Below are positions 8,950 to 17,151 of a stretch of 42,539 bases of DNA, in pieces. The notes beneath the pieces were generated by a model. That model was not told the origin of the DNA. It saw nothing but the letters and a program-made list of their open reading frames with translations, and searched no databases. The position numbers were made by a program, and so were the translations under genes. The first letter of the stretch is position 1; every line of letters begins with the position of its first letter. Origin of the DNA: a virus; IMG/VR virus record IMGVR_UViG_3300020442_001730, positions 1-42,539 of that record; one strand, given 5' to 3'.

Positions 8950-11922
8950 TTACCTCGCATTGTATGGGAAGTTTCTATTACTTCCCCAAATAATTCGTAC
9001 AGCTCCATTTTGCCCATCTCCACCTCTGCGGTTTAAAGCTCCGCCACCGCCACCACCAAACATACCGCCACAAGCACCTTTACGAGCATTATCTGGGATA
9101 CCACTTGTATCTTGTCCCTCATAACCTGTAACAATATAAATGTCAATTTTTCCTACGTTATCTCCTATTCTTGCAATATCAACATCAAGTTGTTTTAAAA
9201 AACGACTAGAGTGACTTAAATTTTGTTGATAAGACCTTAACCAGTAGTAACGTCCATAGACATCATAGCCACTACTTGTTTCTGCATAAAGATACCACCC
9301 AGCATATTGACTACCAGCGTTACCACTACCATCGACATTGCTTCCAGTTGTATTAGAAGGAGTACCATTATTATCTCTATTCCATACTCCCCCACTAGTG
9401 CCAGTTCCAACTGTCGCCCAAGTCATATTATTATAATTCGTTGTACTAAAAGACTGTGTGCTATGTATAGAATCATTATTTCTTTGATAACTTGAAACAC
9501 TAGTATCGAAAGTATGAGAAAAATCTTGAACTACATTAGTGCCAGCAGAATCCGAAGTATGATACGGTCTTACGTTATCAATTTGAATATCTCCCTTCCA
9601 ATAATTACTACCTGTAGTACCATTTCGATAAACAAATAAAACATAGTAATATACTGAACCAATAGATAAGAGACTAGCTGATGAGCCGACAGGAGTAGTA
9701 CCACTCACTCTATATTGATACGTTGTATAACTAAATGTTTGCCAGTTTTGATCTGTTGTTACACTAGTTCCAGATTGACCTCTACCTTCTACTGAACCAA
9801 CATAATAAAAGTTTTGTTCAGTACTAGCATACGTTGTTGGCTTATAACTGTTTCTTGGGAACGCATCTCCACCATGCGTTCCTAATAAATGTACTCCTTG
9901 TACAGAACCATCAATTCCAGCTTTAGCCATTCGACCAAGCATAATAGTGTCTGATGCCGAAGCATCAAAAGTATTTCCAGTAAATAAAGTCATTCCAGCC
10001 GAACCATTAGTACGACCAATATTTGTAGGTACTGTAGTGTTTCCATATTGACTCGTTAAGTTCCAATCTGAATATTCCAAACACTTTTGAATAATGTCTG
10101 CTGTTGCTTCATTAACTGTAGTGTCTAATCCAAAGATAGAAGTGCCACCACCACCGCCAGCTAGTAAAGCACTATTCGCAGTTGGAAATGTGGAAACACC
10201 ATTAGCACTTGCTCCTTCTATAGCTTGACCAAACCAATGTTGAGTATAAGTGCGGTCAGTTATTGCAAGAGAAGCACCACCGCCACCACCGCCAGATAAA
10301 CCAAAATGTGGAAACATCAGAATGTGTTCCCAACTATAATTGTAAGAACCTGTCATAGAGTAGTTACCCCCTATATGGGTATGACCACCTCCATGACCGC
10401 CTTGTCCATTTCCTTTAAAGTAATATTGATAACCACCAACCTCATCATCAAAACGATTATTATAAGTATTTCTGTTCTGCATTAGGATTGGGAAACCCAT
10501 ACCTGTATGATTTGGACAGTAGAGATAAAAAATAGTATTAATGTTTGTTTGAGCAAAATTTAAGATAGTTCTTTTATTGGTTGTATCAACTGTGTAATCA
10601 CGAATATTTACAAAACGATCCATCGGACTTGAATCATCAACAGCATCATGTACACCTAATATAGTCCCAGCAGTAGTAGATATCTCCCTGTCTCCAGCAG
10701 TACCACCAGATGATGTACCTTCTCTGTTATAACCAATTCTTATTAGATGATTGCCATTAGTAAACGAGTCGTCTGACCAATCAAATACAATAGTTCCATT
10801 AGATAACAGATTTACACCATTCGCTGACCAACTACTGTCATTCCAGTAATTAGCAGTTGGCATAGAACTAAAGTTTTGTGATGCTCCTTCTGTTATTCCT
10901 TCTGTTCGTTTAAAATAAAATTTACCATAGCCAACTGCGACTTTAATAATAGTAATATAGTGATTCGTTACTCCATCAGTACCATAACCCCCAGCACCGC
11001 CACCGCCACAAATTTCAGAAGCTATCTCTCCAAAATCATAATCACTAGAGCTTATATTAGGCACTTTTGGGTCGCCACCACCGCCTTCTCCACCGTAACC
11101 GCCACCAGAAATATTTATAATAGAAGGGTCAATTTCATACGGAGCAGATGTCGCCCCGCCAGATGAAGAATCAAGATTTATTCCCCATCTATAATTTCCA
11201 TAAGTAGCATTATTTCTATAGTTATAACCTACAGTCTTGGCATTTTCTCTTATGTTTTTAACAACGAAACCACCGCCAGCTTTAATTAGAAAACTTGCAT
11301 CGCTTGTTCCATTTCTTATTCCAGAGTCTCCACCATCAATTCCGAGAAACTGCCCAGAACCGCCACCATCATTAGGGGTTTGATTTGAAAGAACTCCATT
11401 AGAACTGCTTGTGGTAGTCATTGTTCCTACAGAAGTAGCATAGACAACTCCTTTAGCATCAACATTGTAACCACCACCTTTTCCTACTTGAATAAGATAT
11501 GTTTTACCACCGCTTACAGGCATGTTATTGGAGTACGCTAACGCACCTCCACCGCCCCCAGCGATACGAACTTTATGATCTAAATCATAGGTATAAGGCG
11601 AATTTGGTACAGACAATCCAGAAGCACCTCCACCAATTGCTACGATAGAAACTTGATGTACGTCATCAGGACAAGTCCAATAATAATTTACATGAGTAGC
11701 GTTTGCTGTACTGCCTGTATCTACCCTTTGAATACTGCCAGTATTGTTACCACTTGCATAAGCTTGCTCTACAGTAAAGACTACTTCTCCTTCTGTGAAT
11801 ACTGGATATTGATTATCAAGAGTGGCATGATAAACATCTTGAATTTCAAGTCGTCCGTCTGTTTCAGTCGGGCTTATGTTTTTTGCAGTTCCAATAAACC
11901 CTCTATTTCTGTTGTAAACCAT
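8950..11922 (-). CDS. Large glycine-rich tail fibre / adhesin
   Basis: This 990-residue protein begins MVYNRNRGFIGTAKNISPTETDGRLEIQDVYHATLDNQYP, an attachment-type N-terminus shared by many marine phage fibres. The rest alternates beta-rich segments with many polyglycine patches (for example GGGAGGYG, SGGGGGGASL, AGGGGGTS and near the C-terminus MFGGGGGGALNRRGGDGQNGAVRIIWG). These resemble polyglycine-sandwich adhesins such as the tips of T-even gp38-type proteins. It should bind the host surface. It lies downstream of the tandem MANPNIV pair and upstream of the chaperone. The polyglycine loops would be the likely specificity determinants; this last point is inference. Confidence 0.8.
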   Translation of the reverse strand: MVYNRNRGFIGTAKNISPTETDGRLEIQDVYHATLDNQYPVFTEGEVVFTVEQAYASGNNTGSIQRVDTGSTANATHVNYYWTCPDDVHQVSIVAIGGGASGLSVPNSPYTYDLDHKVRIAGGGGGALAYSNNMPVSGGKTYLIQVGKGGGYNVDAKGVVYATSVGTMTTTSSSNGVLSNQTPNDGGGSGQFLGIDGGDSGIRNGTSDASFLIKAGGGFVVKNIRENAKTVGYNYRNNATYGNYRWGINLDSSSGGATSAPYEIDPSIINISGGGYGGEGGGGDPKVPNISSSDYDFGEIASEICGGGGAGGYGTDGVTNHYITIIKVAVGYGKFYFKRTEGITEGASQNFSSMPTANYWNDSSWSANGVNLLSNGTIVFDWSDDSFTNGNHLIRIGYNREGTSSGGTAGDREISTTAGTILGVHDAVDDSSPMDRFVNIRDYTVDTTNKRTILNFAQTNINTIFYLYCPNHTGMGFPILMQNRNTYNNRFDDEVGGYQYYFKGNGQGGHGGGHTHIGGNYSMTGSYNYSWEHILMFPHFGLSGGGGGGASLAITDRTYTQHWFGQAIEGASANGVSTFPTANSALLAGGGGGTSIFGLDTTVNEATADIIQKCLEYSDWNLTSQYGNTTVPTNIGRTNGSAGMTLFTGNTFDASASDTIMLGRMAKAGIDGSVQGVHLLGTHGGDAFPRNSYKPTTYASTEQNFYYVGSVEGRGQSGTSVTTDQNWQTFSYTTYQYRVSGTTPVGSSASLLSIGSVYYYVLFVYRNGTTGSNYWKGDIQIDNVRPYHTSDSAGTNVVQDFSHTFDTSVSSYQRNNDSIHSTQSFSTTNYNNMTWATVGTGTSGGVWNRDNNGTPSNTTGSNVDGSGNAGSQYAGWYLYAETSSGYDVYGRYYWLRSYQQNLSHSSRFLKQLDVDIARIGDNVGKIDIYIVTGYEGQDTSGIPDNARKGACGGMFGGGGGGALNRRGGDGQNGAVRIIWGSNRNFPYNAR

Positions 11923-12288
11923 TTAACTAATTTCCTCATAAGAAACTGTCAGCGTTACTAAATTGTTTGCATTTGCTCTACATTGAAGCCTATGCCCTTC
12001 TGTTAAATAAATAGGTGTATCTGATGAAATTAGAGTAAGTGTAGTTTGTGCTGGTAAATCATGATCTCGTACAATATTTAAGAGAATACTTCCACCATCA
12101 GTTGCATAAAGAACTCGTACAGTCCTCAAATTTGTAGAGATATTGCAAGCAACTATACTGTTAATTTTAAAAACTTTACCGCTATTAGCACTATTTGTAA
12201 CTGTGGAATTCGCACCCGCTGTTGTAAGAAGAAACGTTGCTACCTTTGCTTCAATACTGGTTGCTGTAACAATATTAGGATTAGCCAT
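11923..12288 (-). CDS. Small virion-associated protein, MANPNIV paralogue B
   Basis: This 121-residue protein is one of two adjacent paralogues. Both begin MANPNIV, share a K(V/I)FKIN(S/T)I core near residue 40 and end SYEEIS. It starts at ATG 12288, overlapping the TAA of paralogue A (TAATG), so I reject a longer start at 12312. It is beta-rich with no membrane segment. Proteins of this type occur in fibre regions of marine phages with no assigned function; a fibre-linked decoration or trimerisation role is possible. Confidence 0.7.
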   Translation of the reverse strand: MANPNIVTATSIEAKVATFLLTTAGANSTVTNSANSGKVFKINSIVACNISTNLRTVRVLYATDGGSILLNIVRDHDLPAQTTLTLISSDTPIYLTEGHRLQCRANANNLVTLTVSYEEIS

Positions 12289-12662
12289 TAGCTTATTTCT
12301 TCGTAAGAACAAACAACATCTACGGCAGAACTAGTAGAACCAACACGAACTCTTAAATCCCGATCTTCTGGGAGATAAATCATGGCACTTTTTGATGTAA
12401 GAACAAAATTTGTTCTTGGGGGTAAATTCACTCCGTGAACTAATGTACTGAGTGTTGAACCACCAGTGTGTTGAGTAAGATCACAATATATCTGGTTTGA
12501 TGCACCAGCACCTCTATTACAAAATATGATTGTATTAATTTTAAAAATCTTATTGCTATTTGGATTATTAGTTACAAGAACCTGATTACTTGTGGTTAAA
12601 CTAGATTGGTAAGATGTTTTACCATATATATTTGCAACATTAACTATATTAGGGTTTGCCAT
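12288..12662 (-). CDS. Small virion-associated protein, MANPNIV paralogue A
   Basis: This 124-residue product is the upstream member of the MANPNIV pair. It shares the N-terminus, the KIFKINTIIFCN core and the CSYEEIS ending with paralogue B; by eye perhaps a third to two fifths of positions match. It follows the short fibre gene by 11 bases and precedes paralogue B with a one-base TAATG overlap. Function unknown. The tandem arrangement points to duplication within the fibre module. Confidence 0.7.
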   Translation of the reverse strand: MANPNIVNVANIYGKTSYQSSLTTSNQVLVTNNPNSNKIFKINTIIFCNRGAGASNQIYCDLTQHTGGSTLSTLVHGVNLPPRTNFVLTSKSAMIYLPEDRDLRVRVGSTSSAVDVVCSYEEIS

Positions 12663-12673
12663 TTATTAACCTC

Positions 12674-13198
12674 TTATCCAAAGACAATTGCCATAGCAAT
12701 TGCTTTCCCAGTAGAAATTCCAGCATCATCAAAGCTAAGAACTCCATTGCCATCAGTCGTTAATGCTTGACCAGTTGTTCCGTCTAATGACGGCAAAGTA
12801 AATTTATACACATTGCTTCCCTGATTGCCATTGGTAAATATATTACTTGTGTTGACGTGATAGAAAACATATTTATTATTAGTAACTTGAAATCTAAATG
12901 GGTCGATGATTTGGTATGGTTTAGATTGAAGAACTTCGAAATCAACACCACCTCTTAAATTTCCACTACGAAATGAACTATTTTGAAGAGTAGCGGTTGC
13001 AGTTCCAAAACTACTAGTCCCATCAAACACAGAAGCAAGGCTAGTAGCTTCTGCTGTTCCAGAACTTTGACCTAAATAGATCGTAGCAGTACCAGCAGAT
13101 ATTTCTAGCTTGTCATTATTTAAATTTGTAAAGTTCGCATCAACTTCATTATTTGTTAATGGACTTCCTTTGCCTGATCGAGTTGTAATCGTAGCCAT
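12674..13198 (-). CDS. Short tail fibre protein
   Basis: The N-terminus MATITTRSGKGSPLTNNEVDANFTNLNNDKLE is a classic phage fibre start, found where fibres attach to the tail. The remaining part of the 174 residues is beta-rich, with Ser/Thr/Gly stretches and a C-terminal VYKFTLPSLDGTTGQALTTDGNGVLSFDDAG typical of fibre shaft ends. It is short for a complete fibre, so it may act as an adaptor between tail and the larger fibre downstream. Confidence 0.8.
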   Translation of the reverse strand: MATITTRSGKGSPLTNNEVDANFTNLNNDKLEISAGTATIYLGQSSGTAEATSLASVFDGTSSFGTATATLQNSSFRSGNLRGGVDFEVLQSKPYQIIDPFRFQVTNNKYVFYHVNTSNIFTNGNQGSNVYKFTLPSLDGTTGQALTTDGNGVLSFDDAGISTGKAIAMAIVFG

Positions 13199-13199
13199 A

Positions 13200-13658
13200 T
13201 TATGATGCCGATAAAGTAATTGTCCATGTTAAAGATAGAGTATCTGAAGCACCTTTGTTGATAACCGAAAAGGTTGTACGGCAGAGCATATCTCCACCAG
13301 ATGAAGCATTAAATAAACCAGCTTCTGCAATTGCTCCTGTCCCATCTCCAGCTTCAAAGGAAGATACATATTGAACTGACTCATTGTTTGAGCCTGTTAT
13401 TGTTGTAGAGTCCAAAGCTTCCCTTGAACCCAGAGTAGTTCCTAAGTCTGTATCTGATGCAGAAGGGGCTGTTGAGTCTGAACCAACGCCCATGTGAGAC
13501 ATGACGTTTTTCGCTGTACCTGTCATTCTACTGATAGCGTAAGCTAAACCAGAATTTACAACAAGGTTCTCAACTGTTTTGCTTTCTTTGATATTTCCAT
13601 TTGCATCTCGTAAAACAATTTTTAATTGTCCACGAATATTCATTTTTGACACTATCAA
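13200..13658 (-). CDS. Conserved phage tail-region protein
   Basis: This 152-residue product matches a widespread family of phage tail-region proteins with 'G.I.IVL.DANG.VK....V.NLVVN.G......RM.G....VMSHMAVG....A....DT.LG' and a C-terminal 'AGLFNA..GG.MLCRTTFSVINKGA.DTLS.TWTITLS'. Both ends are present here. The start taken is TTG at 13658, 8 bases after an AGGAG; an ATG at 13643 is an alternative. Its biochemical role is not known to me. It sits between the repeat protein and the fibre genes. Confidence 0.75.
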   Translation of the reverse strand: MIVSKMNIRGQLKIVLRDANGNIKESKTVENLVVNSGLAYAISRMTGTAKNVMSHMGVGSDSTAPSASDTDLGTTLGSREALDSTTITGSNNESVQYVSSFEAGDGTGAIAEAGLFNASSGGDMLCRTTFSVINKGASDTLSLTWTITLSAS

Positions 13659-13672
13659 TTTATTTACTCCTA

Positions 13673-14413
13673 TTAAAATGTTTGTGTAGATTCAACGTAG
13701 TTCCCATTACTTCCGTCAAAATAATCTGTCGCATAATCTTGAAATTTAATTTCTCCAGAATCACTAAATGCCATTGAGTCTGTTTTACTAGGCTGTGGGT
13801 TCAGAACCAGTACATCTGATGCAGTAAACAAATCAGAGAAACTATCTCTTTCAAAACTAATTGCTAAACTTTCTGAAATGCTGAACGTATCATCTGGCGA
13901 TCTAAAGAAACTTGCGACAGAATTAACTTGATCTGTAAACGAAGCAGAATTTGATAAAGGTTTATCAGCATCAAAATTAAGCTGTTCAGATATAGTAATC
14001 GTTTCAACAAACCCTTTAGCTACAGATGCAAATAGTGCATCTGTGGCGACAAAAGAATCTGTTAACGGTCTTGATAAGCTAAAGCTGACACTTTCAGAAA
14101 TAGAAAATACATCGGAAGCAACTTTGCTAAAGTCAAAACTCAACACTTCTGAAGCACTAAATCCATCAGCCAATATTTGGACTTTTACAAAATCTCCCTC
14201 TAAGGCGGTAACTACAAGCTCAACAGCATTGGCACTTGTTGATATCTCGTTTGCTAAAGAAGAGAAACTTAAAGACGTTACATTAGAACTTGAATCTAAC
14301 GAGTCGGCAGAATATGTATAACTTAATTGAGTAGCATCTGAACTACTTGTAATATAGTTTGCATCAAGGCTACCAACTAACTTTGTAACTGTAGCTGAAA
14401 AGCTGGAACTCAT
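13673..14413 (-). CDS. Repeat-rich tail protein (SxSESLSFS repeats)
   Basis: The 246-residue product is built of imperfect repeats in which short strands alternate, such as VFSISESVSFSLSRPLTDSFVATDAL, ETITISEQLNFDADKPLSNSASFTDQV and DTFSISESLAISFERDSFSDLFTASDVL, about 30-35 residues each from roughly residue 95 to 215. It is Ser/Asp-rich and almost free of Cys, His and Trp. Such repeats suggest an extended beta fibre or shaft. Its ATG overlaps the TGA of the Ig-like gene by 4 bases. The number of repeats could vary between relatives. Confidence 0.7.
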   Translation of the reverse strand: MSSSFSATVTKLVGSLDANYITSSSDATQLSYTYSADSLDSSSNVTSLSFSSLANEISTSANAVELVVTALEGDFVKVQILADGFSASEVLSFDFSKVASDVFSISESVSFSLSRPLTDSFVATDALFASVAKGFVETITISEQLNFDADKPLSNSASFTDQVNSVASFFRSPDDTFSISESLAISFERDSFSDLFTASDVLVLNPQPSKTDSMAFSDSGEIKFQDYATDYFDGSNGNYVESTQTF

Positions 14414-14733
14414 GCGAAGTCTTCACGAATCTTAAACTTAATAGGGTCAAATATTGTTTGCCTAGTTGAATCATCGAAGACAACTTCAATCTCTCCCTCG
14501 TAGTCTCCAGCATCTTGATTTAAATCTGTAGACTGCCAAACTACTGTCGCTAAACCAGCAGAGCCATCTGTTATAACCATCTGACGACTAAACAAAGTTG
14601 TACTTGAACCTACTGCTCTAAAATGCAAAGTGACAGTAGCACTTGAAATATCAATAGGAGATTCATTCTGCTTGATCGTGAACTGTACTTGTGGCTTTGT
14701 ATCGCCTTGAACTAATTTAATTTTCTCTGCCAT
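14410..14733 (-). CDS. Small Ig-like tail protein (BppU N-terminal type)
   Basis: This 107-residue protein, KIKLVQGDTKPQVQFTIKQNESPIDISSATVTLHFRAVGSSTTLFSRQM ... GLATVVWQSTDLNQDAGDYEGEIEVVF, resembles the small Ig-like domain at the N-terminus of baseplate and upper-fibre proteins (BppU_N-like: 'I.L..GDT.P.....L...G.PIDL..ATV.F'). It is coupled by overlap to the repeat protein, and together they may form one fibre. The role is inferred from the domain resemblance and location. Confidence 0.7.
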   Translation of the reverse strand: MAEKIKLVQGDTKPQVQFTIKQNESPIDISSATVTLHFRAVGSSTTLFSRQMVITDGSAGLATVVWQSTDLNQDAGDYEGEIEVVFDDSTRQTIFDPIKFKIREDFA

Positions 14734-14734
14734 T

Positions 14735-15391
14735 TTATAATCTCGGAATATTAATCTTTACGTTTGAACGAACAAACCCTTTTGTTGCCAATTGTTTTGT
14801 TTTATTAATACCTTGAACAAATCTTTGTAAATGAATCCCAGCCATTTGTGGGTTTGTAAATTTATTATTTGGAATCATCATTAATTTAGACAAAGCACCA
14901 TCTGCAATAATCTCTGCATAGTCTTCGTAAAAAACATCCTCTACTGTAGTAGCATTTCGTGTTGGCTTTAATGCAACTCGCATCGTTAAACTTTGAGCCA
15001 CAGTTTCATCAGGAACTGGTAGCAAAGTAAATGTTCTCTCATCTTTTTGAAAAATGTTTCTTGGCTTGCCTGTTACTACACTATTATCTTTGTTTGCAAA
15101 CCTGTTATAAATTGTTGGGTCTTTTATTCCGTCAGGAGCAATTGGCTGTAACGACTGTCCTTGACACCATGCATTGACAATTTTAATAACCAAGTGATTG
15201 TTAATCGGTGGCTCAAAATCATAATCAGAAATATCTTTTACAATTGTTACTGGGTCGTGATCTCTTTCTAAAATCATTGTTCTTTCACTAAACTCAATAA
15301 TAGAACTCATTAAGTTTGTATCAATTGTAATCTCAGGACATCCGCTAACATGAGGAACTATGTATGGATAAAAACTTGTTAAGGTAGCCAT
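14735..15391 (-). CDS. Head-tail connector / tail adaptor-like protein
   Basis: The 218-residue product begins MATLTSFYPYIVPHVSGCPEITIDTNLMSSIIEFSERTMIL, resembling a group of adaptor-like podovirus proteins ('PYV...VPGCP......A...AA..FC..S'). A helical C-terminus (IIADGALSKLMMIPNNKFTNPQMAGIHLQRFVQGINKTKQLATKGF) contains the P-N-K-F-x-N-P pattern common to that group. It is translated from an ATG sharing one base with the stop of the preceding adaptor-like gene. It probably completes the head or joins the tube to the portal. Confidence 0.7.
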   Translation of the reverse strand: MATLTSFYPYIVPHVSGCPEITIDTNLMSSIIEFSERTMILERDHDPVTIVKDISDYDFEPPINNHLVIKIVNAWCQGQSLQPIAPDGIKDPTIYNRFANKDNSVVTGKPRNIFQKDERTFTLLPVPDETVAQSLTMRVALKPTRNATTVEDVFYEDYAEIIADGALSKLMMIPNNKFTNPQMAGIHLQRFVQGINKTKQLATKGFVRSNVKINIPRL

Positions 15392-16089
15392 TACGCATCT
15401 GCTCCAGCTTCTTTAGGCGGTACTCCAGATTGATTCGCAACATTTGGAGAACTCACATATTTCATTCGTTTATCAATCCCAATAGAACTAGCAAACAGAT
15501 TAAAGTGTGTAACTGCTCTTTGGGCATTACCTGTATACTCTGCATCTTTGCTATATGCTCGATACAGAATGTAATCGTATAAAGTGTTGGTGTGTAAATC
15601 TTCTTTTGCCAACACAGTAGTAGAATCTAAGTCTGATGAACCAACATCAACAGGAGACTTAGAATATAGAATCTCTAGTTTATGCCCACCGCCTGATGCT
15701 GGTGGATATACATAAAATGTTTTAGGACTTCTTTCATCAAACATAAAGTTGACGATTGAAGTTGTCGATGTTGTAGAATGCCAATCAGGATTTTGTGCAT
15801 CAAGAACTTCACGCTCTACAAGTCTTACAACTCTGCCAACTACATCTGATGAACTATAATTTCTAATTGCATCAATAAATCTATTACCATCAGAAGGTAT
15901 AGATTGTTTTGTTCCAGCAACTAAAGCAACTGATGAATGCTCTGAATAAATGTCAGGCTTGTTAATTGCAAGTTCTCTTCTGCCATCATTTAAATAACGC
16001 AAAAGTTCAGCCGATGTCCAACGCACATTCCCAACGTCTTGTAGAGTATCAGCGACTCTAGTAAAAATATTATTCGGTGTTAAAGCCAT
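15391..16089 (-). CDS. Head-tail adaptor-like protein (DUF6682 type)
   Basis: The 232-residue product begins with a helical adaptor-type segment (MALTPNNIFTRVADTLQDVGNVRWTSAELLRYLNDGRRELAINKPD), followed by a beta portion (KTFYVYPPASGGGHKLEILYSKSP) and a helical end with LYDYILYRAYSKDAEYTGNAQRAVTHFNLFASSIG. This matches the pattern of DUF6682-like phage adaptor proteins ('R....L.D.....W...EL...LNDA...I....P...' and 'LL.Y.LYRA..KDAE.AG...RA..H...F...LG'). It follows the capsid gene after a hairpin. Confidence 0.78.
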   Translation of the reverse strand: MALTPNNIFTRVADTLQDVGNVRWTSAELLRYLNDGRRELAINKPDIYSEHSSVALVAGTKQSIPSDGNRFIDAIRNYSSSDVVGRVVRLVEREVLDAQNPDWHSTTSTTSIVNFMFDERSPKTFYVYPPASGGGHKLEILYSKSPVDVGSSDLDSTTVLAKEDLHTNTLYDYILYRAYSKDAEYTGNAQRAVTHFNLFASSIGIDKRMKYVSSPNVANQSGVPPKEAGADA

Positions 16090-16110
16090 TTTTATTTATC
16101 CAAGTAACAT

Positions 16111-16137
16111 AGGGTAGGGGGGCAAGCCCCCCATCCT
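16111..16137 (-). terminator. Stem-loop between major capsid and adaptor genes
   Basis: A G6/C6 stem (16117-16122 with 16127-16132) closed by a CAAG loop is extended by five further pairs after one bulged base. It lies 18 bases after the capsid stop. No T-run follows directly on the minus strand, so it could be a partial terminator, or an RNA end protector that raises capsid message relative to tail genes. Attenuation after the capsid gene is common in phages. Confidence 0.6.
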
Positions 16138-16155
16138 ATTAACTAAGGGTTAACC

Positions 16156-17124
16156 CTAACCTGGGTAGCAGAATAGCTCTGTCAATGCTTCTGGCTTAAC
16201 AACTTTATAGCCATACACATTTAGACCACGAACAATCTGTCCGAAGGTTGAGGTAGAACGCAATGTTTCCATTCTCGTAAACTGAGAAGCGAATGTGATT
16301 GCATCTTTTGTACCAGCAAACACAGATGTTGCTGTTGAAGTACCACTATCTTCATCAGCAATACTAGCTTGCGTTGGTAAAAGATTAGAAACATAAAGTG
16401 TGAAACGATCAATCATTCCTAAACGACCATTTCTCAAAGGAGTCGTTTGATCTCCTGTGATAGATGCATCTTTTAAGTCTGACTGCTTGATACGAGAAGC
16501 GAACCAAGCTGGAACAACTAACCATCTTCCATCTTCTGGTGCATTCTGCTCATCAAGTACTTGACCAAGCTCAACGATATGAGAAATAACATCAGATGTT
16601 TGAACTTTTCTACAAGCTTTAGAACCGCCAGTAGATGTTCCTAAATTGATGTCATTTGATATTCTACCAGCAGTAGAACCAATGTTATCAGCAGAGCCAG
16701 CTCCAACAAGTCCAGAAAGAACTTGTGTGTCAACTGCAATCTTCATTTGCTGAGAAGCATCGCCAGTAAAGATATCCATAAGACGAAGATCGGCTTGCAC
16801 CTCATCGACATCATCAACAACCACTTGAAAGTACTTACCTTTGTCTATCAAGAGTTCTACTAAACTTGTAGTAGGAACTTGATTGGCAAGAGTTTCGCCT
16901 TTCTCATAATCATTGATTGTGATAGAAGGTACGGTTCTGATCTTGACCTTATCGCCTTGATCTCTGATCTCTCCTTCGAAATCATTGTTTGTGATTTCGG
17001 AAAGAACAGTCGTATCGTAAAATTTAACTTGAAGTTTACCTGACCAAATCTCAGGAATAAACTTACCTACATACTCGTCTGTGGCTCCATTTCCATAATA
17101 GCCACTTGTAATTGCTAAAGACAT
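16156..17124 (-). CDS. Major capsid protein (P22 coat-like)
   Basis: The 322-residue protein begins MSLAITSGYYGNGATDEYVGKFIPEIWSGKLQVKFYDTTVLSEITNNDFEGEIRDQGDKVKIRTVPSITINDYEKG. This matches P22-type coat proteins of the HK97 fold ('..IPEIWS..L......V..........I...GD.V.I...P.I...DY..G'). A later part has VELLIDKGKYFQVVVDDVDEVQADLRL and a conserved MDRFTLYVSNLL-like stretch (IDRFTLYVSNLL). It directly follows the scaffold gene and precedes adaptors, the usual order. About 415 copies or more would build the shell, by analogy with T=7 relatives. Confidence 0.88.
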   Translation of the reverse strand: MSLAITSGYYGNGATDEYVGKFIPEIWSGKLQVKFYDTTVLSEITNNDFEGEIRDQGDKVKIRTVPSITINDYEKGETLANQVPTTSLVELLIDKGKYFQVVVDDVDEVQADLRLMDIFTGDASQQMKIAVDTQVLSGLVGAGSADNIGSTAGRISNDINLGTSTGGSKACRKVQTSDVISHIVELGQVLDEQNAPEDGRWLVVPAWFASRIKQSDLKDASITGDQTTPLRNGRLGMIDRFTLYVSNLLPTQASIADEDSGTSTATSVFAGTKDAITFASQFTRMETLRSTSTFGQIVRGLNVYGYKVVKPEALTELFCYPG

Positions 17125-17151
17125 AATAAATCTCCACTAAAAAGAATTTGA

